A DNA stretch of 64,000 nt from Cunninghamella blakesleeana (lineage: Eukaryota; Mucoromycota; Mucoromycetes; Mucorales; Cunninghamellaceae), in contig JAFCIZ010000001.1 of NCBI GenBank assembly GCA_017871115.1, positions 7,968,159 to 8,032,158 on the forward strand, written 5' to 3'. Position 1 is the first letter of the stretch. Every line of letters begins with the position of its first letter. Made by a program: the position numbers and the translations under genes. Shown in pieces: positions 55,726 through 64,000 of this stretch. Under the pieces are notes generated by a model that did not search any database, was not told the DNA's origin, and saw only the letters and a program-made list of their open reading frames with translations.

Positions 55726-55799
55726 GCTCTTTTGGTGTAGTCGGTTATCACGGATGCTTCACACGCATCAGGTCGCCGGTTCGAATCCGGCAGAGAGCA
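55726..55799 (+). tRNA. tRNA-Val(CAC), right copy
   Basis: Identical to the tRNA at 18,245-18,318 in inverse orientation: acceptor GCTCTTT/AGAGAGC, anticodon loop TTCACAC, T loop TTCGAAT, discriminator A. A T-rich stretch directly downstream (ATTTTTTATA at 55,804-55,813) probably serves as the polymerase III terminator. This tRNA marks the outer boundary where left and right arms differ in gross structure. Confidence 0.95.
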
Positions 55800-58274
55800 T
55801 TAATATTTTTTATATCTTTTATTTAAATAAGGTTCAATAGTTTAGCCATTTATTTTTTGAATAAGGAATGAATATTTGGAGTATATAATATAGTTCCAAT
55901 GAGCACTAATTACAGTTTTATAAGTAGAATGACTTAATATAAATGAATAGAAAAAAAAAAAAATAATTAAATTTAATAATTGAATAAGTTATAAGTAAAA
56001 ATAAAATAAGGTAAAATTATAAAATTTGTTATAAAGTAGACTGTTTAATAATTATATAGTAGATAATAATTAACTATAAAATTTGGCCATTTAAGAGAAA
56101 AAAAGAAAGCAAAAATTGATTATATTTATATTTAAAAAAATTATAAGAATGAGAAGATGAACAAAAACACCTTGAAATTTTTGCACCAGTAACACAAAAG
56201 CTAAGTCAAAAAAAAGAAAAAAAAAGAAATCAGAGAACATTGTTGCAAACAGTTTTCATACAAATAAAGGATTTATAATATGATAAAAATTATTAAATTT
56301 TTAAAATAATTCTATATATTATAATATAATATGTTTAAATATATAAGTTATTACTTTGGGAAAACTCCAATATATTTGGACTATTATAGAAGCATGGAGC
56401 AATTTGATAGTCTAGAAGCCATTCGATGATTATGTATTAAGTCAATCATAAATATTGCTAATTTCTACTAAGTACTCCAATCTAATCCGTTAATGCATGT
56501 AAAATATTTATAGAAAGAGAATAAGAATAAAAATTTAATAAACAAATAAATTTAGTGACCATTGAGATTGATTGCCATTTAAGAAAAGTAGTAAGCAAGA
56601 GCAAATAAAATGAGATATATATATATACGTGTGTGTTGCTCTAAAAAAGAATAAAATAGAGTGGTTTCAATTAATAAATAAAACTAATTGATTTGGATAA
56701 ATGAATATTTATTATAAACATACTAGTTAACAATTTGACAAGAAAAAAAAAAGAAGAAAAGAGAAAGAAAAGCAATCTAGCGTATTTATACTTAAATCAA
56801 ACACTAATTTTATTTTTTTTAAAAAAAAAGAAAAGGTAAATGATCGTAGATAAAAAATAAAAAAAAAATAAATGTGAGCGTTGTAAGCTTAATCTACTTG
56901 GATGGCAGTGGTTTATAAATGTATTTCCTTATTAATAATAGAATTAATTGAAGTGTTATTTTAAAGATATAGTAAAAAACTATCCATAAAAGGATTAAAT
57001 ATATTTTTTAAAAAATATATATTTACAATTTAATACGTTTTATATCATGATACTGTTTTTATAAGTTTAAATATGAATTAAGAATAAAAGGCTTATTAAA
57101 AATTCACAAAATGAACAAAATCTCGAGGTAACCCTAAGTTTGTTTACATAAAATCCAACACTTGGGCCTATGTACTATTGTTAAAAATATAATATTATAT
57201 TTTTGATAATGTAAATGTTTATCATAGTGAGTACCAGTGTCTTGTCTTACCAGTAACATAGCTTCAAAAGGTAAAATAAAGTAAAACTATAGCTTTAAAA
57301 TTAAAATTAAATAATTCGAATAGCATTTTTATTTTTTATTGAGTTAAAAAAAATTAAAAAAAATGAGATATTTTAAAATAAAGAAGAAAAAGTTGTTTAA
57401 TTTATATGAAAAAATAAAAATACGAAAAACCACACCAAATGTTTTGCTACAAAACACTATAGAGAATATCTGAATATAAAAAAGAATAATAATTAAATAT
57501 TTATTTCAAAATAATGATAAATATTTTTTCTTTTAAATTTTGACATTGATTTTCTAGAGTTCATTGAGCTTGATCCATTACATGATGGGACTATAATCGG
57601 CAGCTGTTTAATAAAAATAAAATTGTAAAAGTTAATTATAATATAGGTAAGTTGAATAATATTTTTTGATTAATAATTTATTCATTTTTTTTTTAATAAA
57701 AGAAAGAAAAATATATAAAATAATGACCGTTTATATAAACAGAAAAAAATAAAACACCAGAGTTATACACCAGATCAAAAAAAAAAAACTACAAATTTAA
57801 GGTTTAAAAAGAAGTTTTAATTCAGCAGTATGGATACCAAATAGTCATGAAAATAAAAAATAATAAATAAAAATTTTGATTAATGAGCTTAACAATCAAA
57901 AGATAAAAATATAAAGTTGTATTAAAATTGGATTAAAATTGAAACAATAATAATAATAACTTATCTATTAAAAGAATACAACTTTAAATATGATTAATAT
58001 TATGAAGTAAAAAAAAATTAAGTAGACCTATTTCTATCATCATCATTGTTGTGTTAATATCATAAAAAACTTTTATTTGAATTAATGATTACTGTACAAA
58101 GTGAATAATTGCAATATATGTAATAAAAAAAAAGAAAAAGAATGAAAAAAAGATAATTATACTAATGATATTTTTTTATGAAAAAAAAAGGTGAATAAAT
58201 AATAATAAAAATGAAATGACCAAACGTAAATAAATATATATATTGGGCGAATAATTAATATAAAAACCTTTCAT
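55800..58274. other. Noncoding spacer (third copy, inverted)
   Basis: Inverse of 7,552-10,019 and of 15,796-18,244. No coding exon or mobile element recognised. In homopolymer lengths it agrees more with copy A than with copy B at several places, for example near 57,530 (compare 8,291). Confidence 0.6.
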
Positions 58275-59533
58275 CTATTTCTTTCCTTTTTTTTATCACC
58301 TTTATCGTTTGACTTTCTTTTTTTTGAGATTGTTCTTTTGAGTGGATACGAAGAGCCTTCTTAACATCAACTTTATCTTCTTTGCCTACCACTTTCTTGA
58401 GAATGTCGAGGGAAGAACTCTTTTCATTTTTAACATCACCGATAGTAGGTGCAAACTATGTATATATATATATGTAAAAATAATAAAAAAGAAAAAAAAT
58501 ATTATTATTATTTAATTTATGATCATTTATCCAATTTTAATTTATTTTTATTATATTCAGCTTTATTTATTTATTATATTTTTACCTGATGAGTAACACC
58601 TTTTATTTTTTGTTCATTCTTTAAAGATTTATCGAATTTACCCAAACTAGCGGTAGCTGTCCTAGAAGCAGCAATAGCTTGTTGTAATTCATTCTTGCCC
58701 AATTCACGTACATCCTTTTTCCCAGTCATGGTAGCAGCAGCACTTTCTTCTTCATTACGCTTTTGTCTCTTTGCATTTTTTTCTACTCTAGCCTTCTTTT
58801 CTTCTCGCTTAGCTTGATACATATCTGTCATAGGATCCACATTATCAGGTACTTCAATTAACCAATCCTTAGTTTTATCCTTTTCACCACCTTGGTAACC
58901 CCATCGAGGAACATATTCATTGCGTTCTTCATCCCATACCATTCTTTCTCTCTTTCTATTTTGAATGCCTTTAGCTTTAGCGAATTTTTCCCATCGAGTT
59001 AATGGTTTATCCTTAGGTAATGGTTTTTCACGAGGTAAAAGTGTAATTCTATCTGGTAATTCTGCAAGGACACCTAAATCACTGCTTTTGACTTTGAGAT
59101 CGAATAGTTGATTTAATACAAGTTGGGTGTTGTCTCTTGATAATTCTTTGATATATTTTTCTTTTTCACTCCTATATACATAATAATATAATAATAATAA
59201 AAAGACATTGATTAAAAAATTTGAGGACATTATATAAAAGCTTTTATATTCTAATCGTTGTTATCATTGTTATTTATAATATAGGATCAAAATCACTTAC
59301 TTGATACGCTTTTCATCAAGGGCGTTGATATCGAAACCAGCTAAAAGATTAAGATCATAATCAAGAGGTACAAGTTTTTCTACAGTGATTGGTTTACTAT
59401 AAGGCAAATATAAGATAATATAGAGTCATATTAATATCAACGTTATTTACTATATATAAAAATATTTAATATAAATAAAAATTGTTTCTTACAATTGTGC
59501 TTTATGAGCTTCTAATATTTCAGTTACATCCAT
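58275..59533 (-). CDS. RRS1: RRS1 (right copy, frameshifted near the C-terminus)
   Basis: Start ATG 59533-59531; four exons as in copy B. The C run missing a base in copy A is complete here (GGG at ~58,411). But two A runs in the Lys-rich tail are each one base short (near 58,290 and 58,320), so the last ~20 residues are out of frame. The core domain is unaffected. Confidence 0.9.
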
Positions 59534-59765
59534 TTTATATAAAAGTTTAAAGAATTAGAAAAAAATTGAGAAAGTAAAAGAGAGCGAAAAAAAAAAATCC
59601 AATTCAAAAATTTTATCAATGCGTCTCAGTTTAAAGTGGCTTATTTTTTTAATGCCAATTTTTTTTTTAAAATTCAGTGAATTTTTTATATCTTACGCTT
59701 CCTCTTTCTCTAGCTTCTTTTTATTACAAATTAAAAAAAAAAAATACATTAGATATCAAATATGT
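59534..59765. promoter_or_regulatory. Bidirectional promoter, RRS1 / GPN3 (right copy)
   Basis: Inverse of 6,058-6,291, 232 bp between the divergent start codons, with the same purine/pyrimidine-biased stretches. Confidence 0.45.
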
Positions 59766-61304
59766 ATGTTTCTGTAATCTAATACTTTTTTAAATATTAT
59801 TATTATTTATAATTATATTTTTATTTATATTTATATTTATATTTATATTTATTTATTTATATATTTATTTACTTAGGGGTCGACACTGTCAACTTGTAAT
59901 GGGTCCAGCTGGGAGTGGAAAGGTACATACTAATGTTAACAGCAACGATAATATAAAAAAATAGATGAAATTTATTTATTTATTTATACTTATGTTGCGA
60001 TATTGTATTAATATATATATTTGTAGTCCACATTCTGTGCAACTATGATGACTCACTGTCAAACTACTGGAAGAAAAGTTCATTTAGTTAATTTAGATCC
60101 TGCTGCAGAAAAATTTGAATATGAACCAACTATAGGTAGGAATAAGATACTCTAAAAAAATAGTAATAATAATGATATTGATAAAATAAAATAAAGTTTT
60201 GCTCAAAATAATATTTTTATTTTTATATTGTTTATCTAAACATATTGGTATTTGTTTTATTTACATACTTTATTTATTTTAGATATTCGTGATTTAATTA
60301 CTTTGGAAGATGTTATGGAAGAATTAGACTATGGACCAAATGGAGGGTTGATTTATTTTTAGAGTAAGGACGTGTATTATATATATATATAATGATTGAA
60401 AAAAGAAAAGAGTATTGCAATATATTTACAATATATGTCCATACATCTATACACTATATAGATTTTTATTAAATAATATTGACTGGCTTGAAGAAGAAAT
60501 TGGAAATTATGATGATGACTACCTTATTATTGATTGTCCGGGCAAATTGAATTATATACACACTTTCCTATCATGCGACGACTTTGTGAGCAATAATGAG
60601 GTGGAATTTGAATATATGTGGAGTATATTGTTTAGAATCACAATTTATTGAAGATAAAAGCAAGTTCTTTTCTGGTGTCCTTAGTGCATGAGTGCTATGG
60701 TCAACATGGAAATCCCTCATATTAATGTAATGACGAAAATGGATTTAATACAAGGTGATTATGGTAATAAATCAACAAAGGAAGGAGAAGAAGAAGAAGA
60801 CACTCTTAGTGGAAGTAGTGGTGGTGATAAAAAGAAATTATCAAAGAAACAAAGAAAACGGTTACAACAGCAAAAAAGAGAACAGGTTATGACGGAAAGA
60901 GAATTGGAAAGATATGGACCCTGACCCGTTATTGATCGCCGAAGAAGCTGGTCAAGTGCCTGATAGAGAAGTTACACCTAGAATGGCTAAATTCCAAGCA
61001 TTAAATCAAGCTATTGTACAACTGGTAAAATATAACATTATCAAAAAAAAAAAAAAGAAATAATGAGATTATTTATAGATATTACCTTTTATTATTTAGA
61101 TTGATGATTATAGTATGGTCAGCTTTATACCTTTGAATATTACTGACGAAGACTCTGTAGAATATGTATTATCTAGTGTTGATCATGCAATGCAATATGG
61201 TGAAGATCTTGAACCCAAGGTAAAAAAAAAAAAAAATAGTACATTTTCATATGACAATAAGAGAACTAAAATTTAATGTTTATTTTTTTAAAAATAAAAT
61301 AATA

Positions 61305-61337
<33 letters not shown>

Positions 61338-61369
61338 AGGAACCTGATGATAAAATAGAATATGATTAA
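59766..61369 (+). CDS. GPN3: GPN3 (right copy, several indels)
   Basis: Eight-base first exon at 59766-59773, then the same exon order as copy A, stop at 61367-61369. Damage relative to copy A: loss near 60,541 (the Q of DCPGQIEL), a loss near 60,595-60,603, a loss near 60,688 and an extra base near 60,915. In addition the exon 4 donor region near 60,356 carries an altered base count. Motif blocks are recognisable but not in one frame. Confidence 0.85.
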
Positions 61370-61850
61370 ATAATTTATTTATATTCACACAACACCTTTT
61401 GTAATAAAAAACAATATTACCAAATAAAAAAAAAGGTTTATTTCAAAAAAGAACTGCGGACTTTTAACCGTGCTACTGGATATATAAATTTCACATTTTT
61501 TTTTATCCTTTCCTTTTCTTTTGCTTTCAGCGAACTTTTTTTTTTCATTCCTTTTTAATACTGTGTGTAGTTTTATTACACTTTTCTTTCTTTTCTTTTT
61601 TTTATTATTATTATATTTATTTAAAACTGTATCTTTTATTTAAACTTTTGTATTATAGTTATCATTTCTAAATTGTAAAATCAAATTGTACGTTTAATAC
61701 ATATTGTGTATTTACCATTCCAATCATACTTTATCAGTTATTTCATACCCTCTCCCTTTTTTTATTGCAACATACATATATTTATAAATATATATACATA
61801 CACACACATATATATATATAATACTATCATTATATTATTTTATTAAAACC

Positions 61851-62022
61851 ATGTCAGCAACTGTTTATCCTTTAACCTACATCAGCTTATCGACAAAATG
61901 ATACACCTATATGTGATGATAGCGACGATGATATCCTTTAGCTAATATAATGACACGCAAGTTACAAGTTAATCAACAGGTAATTTATATAAATATATAT
62001 ATATAAAGTATTACTCCCTTTT

Positions 62023-62053
<31 letters not shown>

Positions 62054-63662
62054 GTATATCAACCTTCTTTCTTACTCTCTCTCTCCCCCCCCCCTCTCTC
62101 CTTCTCCCCCTAATATATAAAAATAAATATATTATATATACAGTTTTATAAAAACCTCTAATCCATGCGATCTTGCATCTCCGACATTTTTTGGTTGCAT
62201 TTGTTACTCAACTTTCAATTTTTTTAATTTTTTTTTAGGTAATGATAAATAATTGGACAACATCAAATTACCAATATTGTTATGGAGATACTATTCCTGT
62301 CGTAGGCTATCAACCATTCTATAATAATCAACTTATCAACCCTCAATTAATACCATATAATAATAATAATAATAATAATAGTAATAAACATATATCAACA
62401 ACAGCATTATTCCAGAAATAGTGGCAGACCACGCTCATCCAATTTAGGAGCCAATCATCGATCTAGTTTACAAATACAAGGTCAACCCCGCTTAACACGC
62501 ATCAAGGCACCAAAATCAGAGTTTCACCACCATCAACAGCACCTTCAACAACTAAAAAAGTCTAAAAACTATAGGCAATATTCCTCCTCATCCTCCTCAT
62601 CAACATCAAATTCAGTATCATCCTCTCTACCAAACCATCCTCATCGAAAACATATTCATCGTGATGAAATTAATGACTGTGAAAGTCAATCGTCTTCTAC
62701 GCCCTCATTTACACCTCCTTCTTTAATTGATGACAATAGTACAAGAAGATCTTCAATTTATTCATTAACATCTGCTACCACTTCATATTACTACTCCTTC
62801 ATCGATACAATAACAAACCATGATCATTCATCATCACCGCCTTCAACAACAAAAAAAGTAACGTGAAGCGTTCTTTTTCAAAAAAATTAAAACATGTGTT
62901 TACTTTCAAATAATAATAAACACCAAGATTCATCACAATTACAACAACAACAACAACAACAACAACATAATCAACCAGCATTAAGAAAGACTCCTCCATC
63001 TCCTCCTTATCTTCCGTTAATACAATTTCTTCTGAAAACAATTCTTCCATTCGCCATTCCTTTGTAAGTTTATTTAGAAGACCATCTAAATTATCCACTC
63101 ATATTGAACAAGAAGATAATCAGCAACCTTCTATTGAAACGGATTCATCATATTTGTAAATATTTTGAATATAAATAATAAATAAATAAATAAATAATAA
63201 AAAATAAAAATAAAAAAGATTTTAAAAAATAGGTACAAATAAGGATTAAGAAAAAAAAAGACCATCAACAAATCATCATCACCATAGAAATGAAGGATCT
63301 GTTATATATAATGATTTTAATGATGATGCGATTTCTTCTATTTATGCTGGATCTGTCCATTCCTATGCAAATCAACCACTTCATCAACTTATAAAAAACA
63401 AAGACAGCAATTAAGAAAACAATCCTTTTCCTCCATCAATCATTCTTCTAATAATACAACAAAAGTTAGATTTACAAAAACTGTACAAGTACATGAAACA
63501 TTTAGTGCTAAAGAATATGATCGACAATGCGATGATCAAACAACCTGTCAAACCCTTACACCCATTATTGCTTTACAAATCAAACAAGAATTGAATGAAT
63601 ATAAATTAAACGAAATGGAAGTGCATCCTCATAGTCGACAATATACTCATTTTTTTTTATAA
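61851..63662 (+). pseudogene. PP1-docking protein gene (right copy, internal deletion and frameshifts)
   Basis: Inverse of copy A (1806-3950). It starts at ATG 61851 and still encodes the conserved C-terminus with KVRF near 63,464 and YTHFF at the end. It has frameshifts near 61,876, 62,385, 62,475, 62,790 and others. Near 63,255 it jumps from intron 2 to the middle of exon 3, losing about 330 bp that copy A has at ~2,210-2,545. The His run and the intron 2 acceptor are therefore gone. Confidence 0.75.
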
Positions 63663-64000
63663 ATAAAATGAATATTATTTATTTTTATTTTTTAAAAAAA
63701 GGGAGAAACTGTTTTATTATTATTACTTGTATATCATATGATGCGAAATAAGTATCTTTTAATAAAAACACATACATCAAATAATGTTTTTTTATTTTAT
63801 TTTTTTTATTTACTTACTTATTTGTTGTTCTGTTGTCTTTATTTTGCCAAAGCCCTTTTCTATTATTTTCTTTTATAAACAATATATCTGGGAATTAAAA
63901 AATACTTGATTTTTTATAAATAAATATGCAATATCATCTAATATATACTTGAAACAATCTAGTTATCACTAAAAAGGAAATCGTCGAACGAGATAAATCG
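63663..64000. other. Downstream flank of PP1-docking gene (right copy)
   Basis: Inverse of about 1,460-1,805; the window ends with sequence matching 1,467-1,505. No gene. The mirror relation shows the right arm was still following copy A when the window ends. Confidence 0.7.

Noticed and set aside
62799..63098. 99-aa minus-strand open frame with a poly-Val stretch
   Set aside because: Antisense of the Gln-encoding CAA repeat and flanks of the PP1-docking gene.

Overview
The window is nuclear DNA from an intron-rich, very AT-rich eukaryote. The gene set (a LAT-type amino-acid permease, mitochondrial ATP synthase subunit d, prefoldin 1, GPN3, RRS1, PEX14-like, ERI1 with a SAP domain, INTS7) fits an early-diverging fungus, probably in Mucoromycota. 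That placement is an inference from protein character, short GT-AG introns and base composition; no rRNA or other marker is present.

The dominant feature is structural. Positions ~18,240 to ~36,990 recur in inverted order at ~37,028 to ~55,805, making a giant palindrome centred near 37,010. Position p in the left arm lies opposite about 74,000-74,046 minus p. The centre cuts a PEX14-like gene, so both arms hold only its 3' part. Beyond a tRNA-Val(CAC) the right arm continues to 64,000 as a mirror image of positions ~10,019 down to ~1,460. The left arm instead holds an extra tandem copy of that block (copy A ~3,430-10,019; copy B ~11,690-18,244). The two copies are joined by a ~2 kb mosaic (10,020-~12,060) in which two unrelated loci, the tRNA/ATP7 locus and the 3' part of the PP1-docking gene, alternate every few tens of bases.

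Copies differ mainly by single-base homopolymer indels, and most genes read cleanly in only some copies. With the blended junction this looks like long-read assembly error (foldback chimera plus consensus blending) rather than recent gene duplication. I cannot test this against reads.

Unique gene order, left to right: TRMT2A-like RRM protein (5' part, minus); Ser/Asn-rich PP1-docking protein (minus); GPN3 (minus) divergent from RRS1 (plus); ~2.5 kb noncoding; tRNA-Val (minus); ATP7 (plus) convergent with INTS7 (minus); HAD hydrolase (plus) convergent with ERI1 (minus); LAT permease (plus) divergent from ERI1; coiled-coil/ankyrin protein (plus) convergent with prefoldin 1 (minus); ZFAND2-like AN1/UIM protein (plus) convergent with the PEX14-like gene (minus). 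These are housekeeping genes with no common pathway; several neighbours share short intergenic regions likely to act as bidirectional promoters.

I found no transposon, virus, CRISPR array or secondary-metabolite cluster. The most useful observations are the artefact-like architecture, a near-complete Integrator subunit 7 and ERI1 in a fungal-type genome, and two poorly known fungal proteins: one with a KVRF PP1-docking motif, one with a coiled coil and ankyrin repeats.
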